Of a DNA stretch of 64,000 nt, positions 13,001 to 23,279 are shown one piece after another; position 1 is the stretch's first letter; each line of letters begins with the position of its first letter. A program made the translations under genes and the position numbers. Origin of the DNA: Achaetomiella virescens (Eukaryota > Ascomycota > Sordariomycetes > Sordariales > Chaetomiaceae); NCBI GenBank assembly GCA_031001845.1, contig JARNGD010000085.1:1-64000 (forward strand), read 5' to 3'. The notes under the pieces are model-generated. The model was given only the letters and a program-made list of their open reading frames with translations. It searched no databases and was not told the origin of the DNA.

Positions 13001-14487
13001 GAGATGAGCAAGAGGGTACTAGGAGAGGAGCATCCCGATACGCTGACTAGCATGGCCAACCTAGCAGCGACGTACCGGCACCAAGGCCGATGGAAGGAGG
13101 CTGAGGCGCTAAACGTGCAAGTGATGGAGATAAGAAAGAGGGCACTAGGAGAGGAGCATCCCTCAACGCTGACTAGCATGGCCAACCTAGCAGCGACGTA
13201 CTGGCACCAAGGCCGATGGAAGGAGGCTGAGGCGCTAAACGTGCAAGTGATGGATGAGACAAGAAAGAGGGCACTAGGAGAGGAGCATCCCGATACGCTG
13301 ACTAGCATGGCCAACCTAGCGTCGACATACCAGAACCAAGGCCGATATAAGGAGGCCGAGCACTAAAGATACAAGTGCTAGAGATGAGCAAGAGGGTACT
13401 AGGAGAGGAGCATCCCGATACGCTGACTAGCATGGCCAACCTAGCAGACGTACCGGCACCAAGGCCGATGGAAGGAGGCTGAGGCGCTAAACGTGCAAGT
13501 GATAGAGACAAGAAAGAGGGCACTAGGAGAGGAGCATCCCGATACGCTGACTAGCATGGCCAACCTAGCGTCGACATACCAGAACCAAGGCCGATATAAG
13601 GAGGCCGAGGCACTAAAGATACAAGTGCTAGAGATGAGCAAGAGGGTACTAGGAGAGGAGCATCCCGATACGCTGACTAGCATGGCCAACCTAGCAGCGA
13701 CGTACCGGCACCAAGGCCGATGGAAGGAGGCTGAGGCGCTAAACGTGCAAGTGATGGAGACAAGAAAGAGGGCACTAGGAGAGGAGCATCCCTCAACGCT
13801 GACTAGCTGGCCAACCTAGCAGCGATGTACTGGCACCAAGGCCGATGGAAGGAGGCCGAGGCGCTACAAGTGCGAGTGATGGAGACAACAAAGAGGGTAC
13901 TAGGAGAGGAGCATCCCGATACGCTGACTAGCATGGCCAACCTAGCGTCGACATACCAGAACCAAGGCCGATATAAGGAGGGCCGAGGCACTAAAGATAC
14001 AAGTGCTAGAGATGAGCAAGAGGGTACTAGGAGAGGAGCATCCCGATACGCTGACTAGCATGGCCAACCTAGCAGCGACGTACCGGCACCAAGGCCGATG
14101 GAGGAGGCTGAGGCGCTAAACGTGCAAGTGATAGAGACAAGAAAGAGGGCACTAGGAGAGGAGCATCCCTCAACGCTGACTAGCATGGCCAACCTAGCAG
14201 CGACGTACTGGCACCAAGGCCGATGGAAGGAGGCCGAGGCGCTACAAGTGCGAGTGATGGAGACAACAAAGAGGGTACTAGGAGAGGAGCATCCCGATAC
14301 GCTAACGAGCATGGCTAATCTTGCCGTGATCTGGAAGAGCCAGGGCCGCCTTGAAGACGCTCTGGACCTGATCCAGAATTGCTTCCATCTTCGGCGGCGA
14401 GTGCTTGGCCAGCATCATCCTGATACCATCTCTACTCTTTCTGACCTAACCGACTGGCAAAATGAGAAAGGCGTCGGGGATAGCTAG
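10072..14487 (+). CDS. STAND/NLR-type protein: alpha/beta hydrolase, NB-ARC, TPR array
   Basis: Fungal NLR-like signal ATPase; this architecture is linked to non-self recognition and programmed cell death in fungi (inference here). Exons I can place: 10072-10229, 10287-10525, 10575-10631, 10682-10998, 11052-11267, about 11339-11488, and 11538 onward. The N-terminal domain is a lipase-like alpha/beta hydrolase with VFVHGLTGDREETW, nucleophile elbow CHSLGG, GTPHHGSGLA, and HSNHMDMARF carrying the last His. NB-ARC begins at NPDFVGRSEILEQL, with P-loop GGIGKTQ, kinase-2 WLMVIDNADD, VTTRN and LPLALVQAVAF. The C-terminus is about thirteen kinesin-light-chain-like TPRs ending VGDS at 14487. Oddities: an in-frame TGA at 10936 in the hydrolase domain, single-base shifts at about 10457, 11339 and 11935, and several in the TPRs. 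Stop and shifts could be errors or decay. Confidence 0.85.
12680..14440 (+). repeat. Homogenised 126-bp tandem TPR repeat array
   Basis: The anchor GAGAGGAGC recurs at 12771, 12897, 13023, 13149, 13278, 13403, 13527, 13653, 13779, 13904, 14031, 14156 and 14282, with a diverged last unit near 14408. Spacing is 126 bp (42 codons) except 129, 125, 124, 125, 127 and 125. Inner units are almost identical at nucleotide level, while the first and last are diverged. Variants (RHQGRW, WHQGRW, QNQGRY) recur in multi-unit blocks, so duplication has involved groups of units. Confidence 0.93.
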
Positions 14488-14732
14488 GATATTAAATTGA
14501 TAGCACTAGAATTAGGAGAATGGTATCTTTTACCCTTGTCTTCTATTTTAAGGCTTATATCTCAATTTCGCTAAAACGTTCGAGCTGCGTTGTAATAGAT
14601 CTCATTGTATCTCAAACGGTATCTTTCTTCTCTCTCTATCCGCAACATCCCCCGGGTACCAACCCCCCCCCGGGCCTCTCTCAAAAAGTGCCCAACATAC
14701 TCCTGCATTAGCTTCCCCGAACTGCTGCCTAC

Positions 14733-17700
14733 TTACTCCATCCCAACCCTCCCCCACCCCTTCACCCCCTCCCTCCAGCTATCCAACACCCGCCCAGCCC
14801 ACTCCTCGGCAACACCCCGTCCCCCAATAACCTCCTCCACGACCTTTCCCAACACCCCATTCCCATTATCATCACTATCCCCCTCCTGGTCAGCAAAAAC
14901 AACCCCCAAAATCCGATCCAACCACCCCGCCTCGCCCAGCCCCTCCTTCAACCTCCCTACCAGCCCCTTCACCTCCGCCAGCGCCTTGCCACTGATCTCG
15001 TTCAGCACCTTCATCTCAGCAATGACGTCGCGATGCAACCCGGACCGGCCGCTGCGGTCGCGTGCCAGCTCCTTGTCGTGGAAGGCAAGAACAAAAGACG
15101 CAGAGTGTTTTATGGCCAGGGCGGTTTCGCGAATGGCGGACATGTGCGGGAAGGCGACGAGGGGGTAGCATGCGGTTGGGAGCTTGGTGGCGGGGTTGGG
15201 AGCAGGAGCAGAGGGGAAGCCTGTACGGAGGGTGGAGAAGGCGGATTTGATGGACGAGGTGAGCAGGGAGAGCGTCTTGGGAACGGGCTCGGAGCGCGGG
15301 GTGGAGAGGGCGATGAGAAGCGCTGCGGAGAGGAGGGAGAGCACGGTGTAGTAGGTTGTTTCCGGCGCAGTGAGGAGCGAGGGGGTGGTGGGTTTGTGGA
15401 GGAAATCGGCGAGCGAGTTGCTGAGGCGGGAGAGGGTTTCCAGCGTGTACTCGCGGTCGCGCAGAACGACTTCTGTGGACTTGGAGGGCTTGTAGTCTTT
15501 GGGCGGCTTGTAGTGGAGCAAGTCGAGGAACTGTTCGGAGAGGAAGGCGAGGTGGGAGCGTTCGTTCTGGAGGAATTAATGACTGATTCAAGACTAGAGA
15601 AAAGGAGACTCACGGAAAGACCAGGGCCAAGGCGCAGGTATTCGTGGGTCGCCGGACCATGTGGACTCTCGAGGTTCGGGAATGGGCCATAATCGGTTCT
15701 GTTGACCAGAGTTGTATCGTCGCCGATGATTTCTGGGCATTGTCAGCAGGTCAATTTCGACTAAACCTAACGAAAAGAACATACCGGTAAGCGGATGCTC
15801 CTCGATCTCGACATCAATTTTCCCGCCATAGCACCTGATAGCCTTCCTCTCTTCCACCAGTGTCATGATGACGGTGCAGCTCCTCCTCAGATTACCATCA
15901 AACTCAGTCATGTCGAGGATGCTGTGTAGCTGCCAGCCGAGAAGGCATCCCAGATCCGCACTGGTGACCTTTCATGCAAGCTGTAGTTGTTGAAGCTGCG
16001 GAGGGGCTCCATTAGCGGGCGAGTCCCCTGGAACAGGCCAGGAGCGATGCTGGATATCCTGTCGAAGAACAACGGGCTGAGCGCGTCCTGGATTGTCCGC
16101 TTGACATCGAGTGGTATCCAGAGCTGGTAGGCATATGACGCGCAGCCAAGCAGGAGGTAGAGCTGGACTAGCAGCAGCCGAAGTTGGGTGTCGCCTGGCG
16201 TCTCTCTAGCTGAGCATCGAGTAGCAGCACGGCTTGCAGGAACAAGCCAGGTTCAATATCTTGCCACAAGGAGTGGGCAGCGTCCGGGGTCCGCGGCCGC
16301 AGCCCAGAGAGCTTTAGAAGCGAAGTACCCATGACGAGGGCCAGGTCAAGACGCGGGTCCTTATCCAGGCGTGGGATGGCATCCAGAAGCTCCTTGTCGC
16401 CCGTTATTTGCTGGTACGTACTTGAGGCCTCCGTGATGAGCTTCTTCAGGCACGTCTCGCAGGGACAAGGTTGGGTTATTGCAGAGCCGGCACTGGAATG
16501 GCTTGTCTTTGGACTCACCATCGACAACGGAGGGCTGGGGCGAGAGTGTCTGAGGGCATGTGGAGAGGAGGTAGCGGAGCTTGCACTGCAGAACCTGGAG
16601 GACGATCTTTCGGGACTTGTCGGCGCTCTGCCAGATGTGATCAGTCAGCGACATTGAATTCGCGGGGAATGGAGACAGCATACCTCGTCCAGAATCTTGG
16701 GCACCACGGCTTCCATGAGCGTCTTGATCTCTTCGAAGCCCAGCTCTGCCACATAACCTTTGACGTCATCAAAAGCGGACAACCTCTCAAAGTATTGATC
16801 CAAGAACAGGCCAATCTGGACGACCCTGGGCGACATGCCGGTGTTATCGTGGTTGGGGTTCAGTGCTGTAGCAGGCAGCCGGAATGTAGTTTCCAGGAGA
16901 GCCAGGCTGATGTTCTTCCTGTACATGGCGCTTGCCGTGTCCTTGATCTCAATGTACCTCTTGAGGATGCTCTGGACCTCGGAAAGGGCACTGCAGAAGC
17001 GTAAGCGTGTGAGCAGGTTTGAAACACTGCAACAAGGGCTTACCTGTCCGAATCTGCCCCCTTACTGGCGGCGGAGGCGAACTTCCTCCATATCTGCAAG
17101 TCGCAGACGAAGAACGGGGCGGTCCCTCCGTCAAGCCCTAGCGTTAAGGCCTCACGACACAGGTTGTAAATCAGATCCCACTCGCCCCAGGCCTCAAGCG
17201 CACTGAGGCCTTCATAGAAGAGAACCTTGCGGCCCTCCTTCAGTTGGCTGATGGCGCCCAGCTTGGGGCTCTTGAGACGAGAAATGTACTCCTCCTTCGT
17301 CCCGTGGCTAAGCAGCACGCGGTAGTAGAGGCAGATTTCCTCTTCTGTCAGCAGACCTCTGTCTGTGGGCTCCAATTTTGCGGACTGCAGACATCAGCGC
17401 GGGTCCCTGGGAACCTATCAATGAGCGACTTACATTCTCGGTCAAGTCCGCTGCCCGCTCGAGTTGTCTAACCGCCAGCAGGCTGTAGACTTGCGGCTTG
17501 CATCAGTGCACTGGGGGCTGATCTGTCCATGTCAGGCTGAGCGCTCGGAGAGCCAGTGGAGGCAGACACACTGAAAGAAGGAAAGTGAGAGTGATGTTCC
17601 AGAACATGTAGCGGCGGTCGGCACTGTTGGCGTGGGCCTTGTCCAGGGACGTTGCGATCTGGCAGGTCAGCAGCATGCACGTATTTTTGGGGAAATAGGT

Positions 17701-18210
17701 CCTTTATCACGCACCTGCTGGGCGCTGACCAGGTCCCATTTCTCCAGACAGGCCTGGAGACACTGGACGGCCAGGGGGCTGCCGGGGTTTGCCTTGGCCC
17801 AGCGGGCCCTCAGGGGTCCCAGGGTGTCGGCATACTCAACCTCGTAGCCGAAGAAGTCGCGGCATGCCCACTCATACAACTCGATGGTGTCGATGTCTGC
17901 CGTCTTCTTGTTCTTGACAAGCTCGTCGATGGCAACCAGCACACCGCATTTTTCGGCGGTGCCATCGAGCTGGGACTCGGCACACATCTTGATGACCTGG
18001 CAGAAGATCAGTACGTCTTGTTTGGTCTACAGCCAACGAACACATGAAAAGGACGGTTACACACACCTCGTAATAAGGGTCCTTGAGAGTGGCGGCCCGC
18101 TTCGCGGCAAGTCGGATGACCGTGTTCCAGTTGCCATCGCTGAAGGCTGTCTGCAGCTGGACATCGACGCTGTTCCTGAGGGCCGGCGGCCCGTATCTGT
18201 ATGAAGACAT
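14733..18210 (-). CDS. MDM20: NatB N-terminal acetyltransferase auxiliary subunit (Mdm20/NAA25)
   Basis: Non-catalytic, ribosome-anchoring subunit of NatB, which acetylates nascent Met-Asp/Glu/Asn/Gln N-termini and is needed for normal actin cables. It starts MSSYRYGPPALRNSVDVQLQ at 18210, followed by TAFSDGNWNTVIRLAAKRA. After an intron (GTGTGT at about 18065 to CAG at about 18002) it reads VIKMCAESQLDGTAEKCGVL. Successive helical (TPR-like) exons follow: CRDFFGYEVEYADTLGPLRA (about 17860-17800), LTEEEICLYYRVLLSHGTKE (about 17350-17290), GLFLDQYFERLSAFDDVKGY (about 16815-16760), and the C-terminal exon 15521-14733 with LLHYKPPKDYKPSKSTEVVL. It has several introns and at least three single-base frame breaks (about 17540, 16400 and 15960). 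Length, order and motifs fit the family. Exact exon borders in 15600-17700 are not fully resolved. Confidence 0.83.
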
Positions 18211-18916
18211 GGTCGCAGATCAGGGGTCTGTACGGAGCGAGGGGGCTGCTTCTTTGTGCAAGGCGGCGGGCGGAAAGACACGGGTCAGGTACCCAACGCG
18301 GGGACGGAGACGTGGGAGGACGCGGGGGAGGGGCCAATGGGACAAGGCCGCTGGGAGACTTGGGCGCCTGGTTCTTGAACACACGCCGAAACTGGGTTGG
18401 TTCTGCTCCCTCGGCGCGGGAGTGTCAATGCGCGGCACCTGACTGCTAAGACCTGGCCTATCCGTGACGTCCTGATTGTTCTTGCTAAAGGATCGCATGC
18501 CCTTCATCGCTTTCACTTTTTTTGGTGCCATTTTGGCGGGGGAGAGTTGGAGTGGCTCGTGCGCTGCAACCCCACCTTCACCGAGGCAAATATACCCAGG
18601 TGAGTCTCGGTCAGTCCCCACGATGCTGAAGAACCTGGAAAGGGAGCTTCTTTCCAGTGTTCCATCCATGCGGCATCAAAGCCCCCCAGTGGCCGTTGGT
18701 CAGGCCCGACTTCTTGATACTCTAAAAGAAGAAAGAAACCGTCGCATGTAATCGTACACCATATTTCTACAAGCAGGCTCTTGCCCTGGATTTGTTTGGG
18801 GGAGACCGCAGGAGGGACACTCCCCGGCTCGCCATGCTGTCGTCTCGAGCTCTCATGCTAGTTCTCGAAGGTCAAGCCACAGTCGTCAAAGTACGGCAGT
18901 TCGTAGGGGTCGGGTA
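18211..18916. other. Upstream region of MDM20 / downstream of COX23
   Basis: About 700 bp. A minus-strand open frame with a basic start (MAPKKVKAMKGMRS, from about 18532) lies here but matches nothing I know. It is more likely a 5' leader than a gene. Nothing else seen. Confidence 0.4.
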
Positions 18917-19340
18917 TCAGAACAGACTTCCGCCCTTCTTCTCCACCTTCCTCCTCTCGATCTAATCGCCAGGTCGAGTCAGTAGCAAGCCCGGCGGAAG
19001 GAAGACGCAACACTCCTACCCAAGCCTTCTTGCAATCCCTATACGCCCTGTAGACATAGACACGATCAGCAAACAGCTACTTCGACCACATCTTGTCGGT
19101 CACCACTGACTGGAAGTAATCCGAGCACATTGTCCTGTCTCCCCCATTGCGATGTAAGCACCGGATGCTCCGCGCGGCCGCCTCCTGGCATGGGTCGAGA
19201 TATTCGCTCCGATCTTTGCTGTTCCAAGAAAGAAGGTCAGCACTTGAACACCGGAGAGCAGGGAATAGTACTCGCCTTTCGAACTTCTGCTTGGTCTCTG
19301 TGTTCCAGGGGCCGTCCTCTCTGTTTGCTGCGGACGCCAT
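18917..19340 (-). CDS. COX23: Mitochondrial twin-CX9C protein Cox23
   Basis: Intermembrane-space copper/disulfide-relay type protein needed for cytochrome c oxidase assembly. Four exons: 19340-19276, 19218-19111, 19047-19020 and 18961-18917 give a clean 81-residue protein with no frameshift, the normal size for the family. It starts MASAANREDGPWNTETKQKF. The diagnostic twin CX9C is C-QEAAARSIR-C and C-SDYFQAYRD-C, with LDPCQ and RCLHRNGGDR between and around them, and a basic tail ending KKGGSLF. The second CX9C is split by intron 2. Intron 1 has donor AG|GCGAGT rather than GT, and only this donor keeps the frame, so it is a likely GC-AG intron. Introns 2 and 3 start GTCAGT and GTAGGA. Confidence 0.92.
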
Positions 19341-20764
19341 GATTGCGGAGTCACTTCGGCCGGTGCATATGGGAGCAATCAACCTCCAAAGTCCCGACGT
19401 CGGGATTTGCGACGTCAGAGACGCTGCATGTGGGTCAAACAGCCTGCCAAGCGTTGTGCACGAGCCACCTGCCCCTGGCAGCCCCATTTTACCCCTGGAT
19501 GAGCCCTGAATCACTGTAGATGTCAACATCAACGGCACAGCATCCGAGGTACGATGCAATCCAACAAAGGCCCTCTAGCCAACCAGAAGAAATGGAGCAC
19601 AGCGCCCTTCCGTGGTTTGAATACAGAATTAAGTGACTTATTTAACACTTTGGGGACACAGTTCATACAAACCGAGGACTGACCTGATCTGTCCTGCACC
19701 GTGAGACTAGGGTAGGGACTTTGAAACCCTGCCTTAATTATGTGCTGTCTACCGGAGGCATTCTCAGTCGATATTTTGTGACTTGAAAGAGAGAGACATT
19801 TGACGGACGACTTTTTGCTTTGGAAACCATAACCTGACTCTACGCAACTCACTTCAGATCCGTCATGCTTGTCTACTCAGACACTTTGGATGACTTGCCT
19901 GAAGACAATACTTGTGGTACTTTCCTTAACATTGATATGAGCACACTTAGAACCTTACCGCTTGGTATAATCAACGTCTTAACGTGTTCACCATTACTGA
20001 ACATTCTGTGTCTTGACTTGTCGGCCTTGCCGGGGCTTACTTAGGATGTATAGCCTTGTTGACCCAGTCTTTACCAACGCGCTTGAACAGCCTGCTGTCC
20101 TGGCGGCTGATACATGAGTCTGCAATTTGCATTTGAATATCATCCTGGCGATGCATGTGTCCGAACAGGTCACGGCAATGTCTCCCACCGGCAGTGCATT
20201 CCCTGCCGCCCGCAGCTTTCCACCGTCTTCCGCAGAGTTATTTCGAGACAGATCCAGTGAGCGGAGTATCTTCCTTTGCAATATTTTCTTGCCCTGCTCT
20301 TAAAATTCATGCCTCTCTTTCTCAGCGTTGGTTGCAAACTTCTGCACCTGCATTGCGAACGTGAGTTCACGAGGTCAAACCTATCTCTGAAACCCAACGA
20401 AACACTTGAGCAGCCCTTCTCGTAATCAGAACTCTTTCAAGTTCTCTTTCTCTGCTTTCGGCTATCACTCTTTTTTTCTCGAGTCGAGTCAGGCTTCTTG
20501 CCGTCGCTCCGGGGCGGCTTCACCCGCCTCGAGTATCAAGAGGTATCCAAGGATCCAAATACGTCGTCAACCAAGAACAATATAAGTAAGCATTTGATCA
20601 GGCTTGTCTCCCCTGTTTAAATTACCAGTCGAATTTTTTAATTCTCTTTTTGTATGTTGTGGCTGACCTGTCTCGTGATCAGATTCCAGTTCAGAGCTGA
20701 AGACCTGCTTGTTTCACTCGATTCAGAGTTCTCAAGTCAAGACTCAGTTCCATACACGAACATA
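19341..20764. other. Intergenic stretch, no gene recognised
   Basis: 1.4 kb with short open frames only. No domain, plausible intron set or repeat recognised. The part nearest 20764 is T-rich and may be leader of the next gene. Confidence 0.5.
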
Positions 20765-21540
20765 ATGGCGTATTACGAGACAATAATCTGCAGATGGCAC
20801 AACCCGCTTCATTAGGAGCTAGATGGCTTCGACACCAGCAGGATCCCAGTGGCATTGTTTGAAGCGCCAGTCCAGGGAAGCCTGTACCCCCAGCACTTCA
20901 CATTTGCGGTCGGCAACCCCAAGTACCCCTCGCAAGCTGATCACTCCATCATCGTGTGCAACAACGTTGCAATGCTCTTTGAAGCCATGGTCTACTGCAA
21001 GGGCTTGTACAACGCCAAGGAGTTCTGCAAAGAGTCGCCAAGTGCAGCTACCGAAAGGGCGCAACCTATGCGAGAACAACCTGAGAGATGTTGAAATGTT
21101 GACCAATGCACATAGGTCGTTCCTGATGTGCGGCGGTGGGTGCCGAATGGCGCCCCAAGATGGGTTGATGAATGGATCGCCTTCCAAGACTCAGTTCCTC
21201 CGGGCAGACAAGGCCCGAAAGCCACCAAAAAGTGGGATGTCAGCGTTCACCAGTGGCACAGAAAGAAGGCGGCGGGCGAGTTCAAAAACTCTAGTATCCC
21301 TCTCGACCAGCGGTTTGGAGGCGGCTAGAACGCTCGGCTCCTGCCTGATGGGGTTCATCAAAACTACGATGGGCATCCATCCGCATCGTCGCCGGCTGCA
21401 GCAAGTTCCATGCAAGGTGCAGGGCAGCTAGAAACACCTCAACCTGGTTCCCAAAACACCTCATCGACCCTGGACCGCAAGCCTCATCAGCACCACGTCT
21501 CATCGAAACCAAGGCAACTCCTCCACTAGGTCCATATGCA
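20765..21540 (+). CDS. Uncharacterised protein gene interrupted by an in-frame TAG
   Basis: I do not recognise the family. An ATG at 20765 opens a frame of 16 codons (MAYYETIICRWHNPLH), then TAG at 20813, then the same frame continues into a convincing protein segment: ELDGFDTSRIPVALFEAP, YPQHFTFAVGNPKYPSQADH, IIVCNNVAMLFEAMVYCKGL. Beyond about 21030 the protein-like signal moves between frames (NLRDVEMLTNAHRSFLMCGGG, then WVPNGAPRWVDEWIAFQDSV, then a Ser/Gln-rich tail with SSMQGAGQLETPQPGSQ). This suggests one protein of about 240 residues with a disordered C-terminus. Either the TAG and shifts are decay or errors, or the TAG is read through or edited. The end is uncertain because the HET remnant follows directly. 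Confidence 0.42.
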
Positions 21541-22798
21541 ACGCTTAGTTATTGTTGGGCCACTGCCGCCACTGCGAAGCTCAAGCGCGATACGCTGAAC
21601 TTGTTTCTCACTCTTCTGCCCGAATTGATTCTGCCAAAAAACGTTCCAAGACGCGATTCACGTTGTGAGGCGCCTTGGAGTCCGGTGCGGCCCGCGTTGT
21701 CATTGCACACTGGGATGATTGGCGCTCGTCGACTTAAGATAGTGTCCAAGTTGAACTTGTGGAAGACGGCGTTTCCGATTCCGTGCTCAACACATGAAGC
21801 TGGGTTCTTCAGGAACGCTTTTTGGCGCCGAGGATCCCCCAGTTTGGCTCCGGCCAGCCTTCCTGTGAATGTCTCGCTCCAGGCCTGCGAGATATTTCCG
21901 AGAGTCTTGGCAGATGCGGTGCATTGTCACGGGCTCGCTCTGAATGAAAGATGTAGATTCCAAGAACCGCCGTAAAGAGCTTCGGCCCCTATGGCAGCAG
22001 CAGCCTCTTCCATTTCGACGGTGACCGAGTCTGGAAGCAGCTGGTCGAGACATATTCCCGGACCCGCCTCAGCTATGCTGAAGACGCAATCTCGACGCTG
22101 GCAGAGGAGGCGCGCCAGGCCTAGAGAACGACTACTTAGCCGGATTGTGGAGGCAACACTTGGGGTGAGAGCTCGCGTGCACTGCCTCGGAAGAAGGCAG
22201 CCACACCAGGCCGAGTGATTATCGCGTTCCTACATGGTCTTAGGCATCTGTCGACGGAGGGATATGCTACACTGAGTATGGAGAGGGCGAGCTTCTCCTG
22301 TTCGACATCCTCGAACAAAAATCATACCGGAAGGCCAAGATGACAATGGTGCCGGTCAGAGGCGGGTTCGTTTGCCTGAGGGCCTTCTTGTATCCTATCT
22401 CGCTCGTTTGCGGTGATCTTGCGGGCGGATCCGACGTGTCTTTATCTGATAAAATTGGTGGGATAGAGCTTTAGGGTAGAAGCCAAGGTTGATCTGGACA
22501 TCGATGTACCTATTCCTCACCACGAGCGTGCTGGAAATACTAACATCCTGATGCACCACTCCTCCAATATTGACATGTGTCAGAAACGAAGAATATTTAC
22601 CTACTAGCGTTGCTGCTCAGATATGACAGCGCGTCCAAGACTAATAGCCGCACGGAATGGTTCAAGTGTGACTTCCCTGGAGAGAGCGGCGAGTGGACCG
22701 CACTGTTCGCCTTCGGGATCTCAAGCGAGATTGGGTGTACGGCCCCAATATTCCATGCGAAGAATTTGGCGAAGTTCTTGGCTACCCAATTACCTTGA
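21430..22798 (+). pseudogene. Decayed HET-domain (heterokaryon incompatibility) gene
   Basis: HET domains act in vegetative incompatibility and cell death in ascomycetes. Recognisable blocks in order: PRLIETKATPPLGPYATLSYCWA (split here as PRLIE and YATLSYCWA, 21535-21561), LPKTFQDAIHVVRRLGVR (about 21640-21690), SWVLQERFLAPR (about 21798-21835), an ELYSRTRLSYAED-like block (WKQLVETYSRTRLSYAED, about 22032-22085), YLAGLWRQHLG (about 22125-22160), SDYRVPTWS (about 22217-22240), ASVDGG (22244), and a tail with YLLALLLRYD. The usual WIDSLCIIQDD block is missing between 21690 and 21730. In-frame stops at 21795 (TGA, in NT*SWVLQ), after HLG (TGA) and at 22241 (TAG, where the family has Trp), plus indels, make it non-functional as written. 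Confidence 0.72.
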
Positions 22799-23279
22799 TC
22801 TGAACCCGTCGACGTGTAGGTGTTCTTGTTGGTTCACGTTATAACAGCAGCACCGAGAAGGTTGAAATCGTTTAGCTAATGGAGTAAGCCAACCAAGATA
22901 TTACCGAGAAGCCAAAATCTATCATATGGACGCCTCGGTTCTCATACAGTCTGCAGTTCCTGCTTCCACGCAGCGTGCTTTCGATAGATATCATGGCGGA
23001 AAGCCTGCTTCAAGTCTCGTGGTCGCCGTCATCCCTAGGCAACCTTCGGTCACCTGTAGTCGCCGTCGTACCCGAGCGACCCAGAGTGACTTGTGCCACA
23101 GCCTCCATTCTGTGATGCACCTGGAACATAGACAAGTGCTCAACACGTCCCAGTACTCATCATCCTACCTTGGCCACCCAACGCCAGCCTCAGTTGCAAC
23201 GTCCGTATCCTTTTGGCTATTTGTCACTGAAGTGTTAACATCCACTTTCTCGCAGGCGCGAAGAGTTCATTGTTGGTGA
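22799..23279. other. Region 3' of the CBM18 gene, content unclear
   Basis: About 480 bp. The CBM18 gene on the minus strand has a donor-like GTAAGT at its last visible exon, so a final exon should lie here. None of the AG sites I tried restores the expected Cys-Gln continuation. The plus-strand open frame is not convincing. Confidence 0.3.

Noticed and set aside
12736..14312. Long minus-strand frames over the TPR array (repeating SVSGCSSPSALFLVS)
   Set aside because: Exact mirror of the plus-strand TPR repeats; no start, no independent motif.
12680..14440. CRISPR-like regular repeats
   Set aside because: The period is 126 bp with no spacers, it codes for TPR, and the genome is eukaryotic.
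18220..18532. Minus-strand frame starting MAPKKVKAMKGMRS
   Set aside because: No known family, sits just before the MDM20 start, and composition drifts to low complexity; probably leader sequence.
22926..23279. Plus-strand frame of 117 codons
   Set aside because: No motif, and it overlaps the expected last exon of the CBM18 gene on the other strand.
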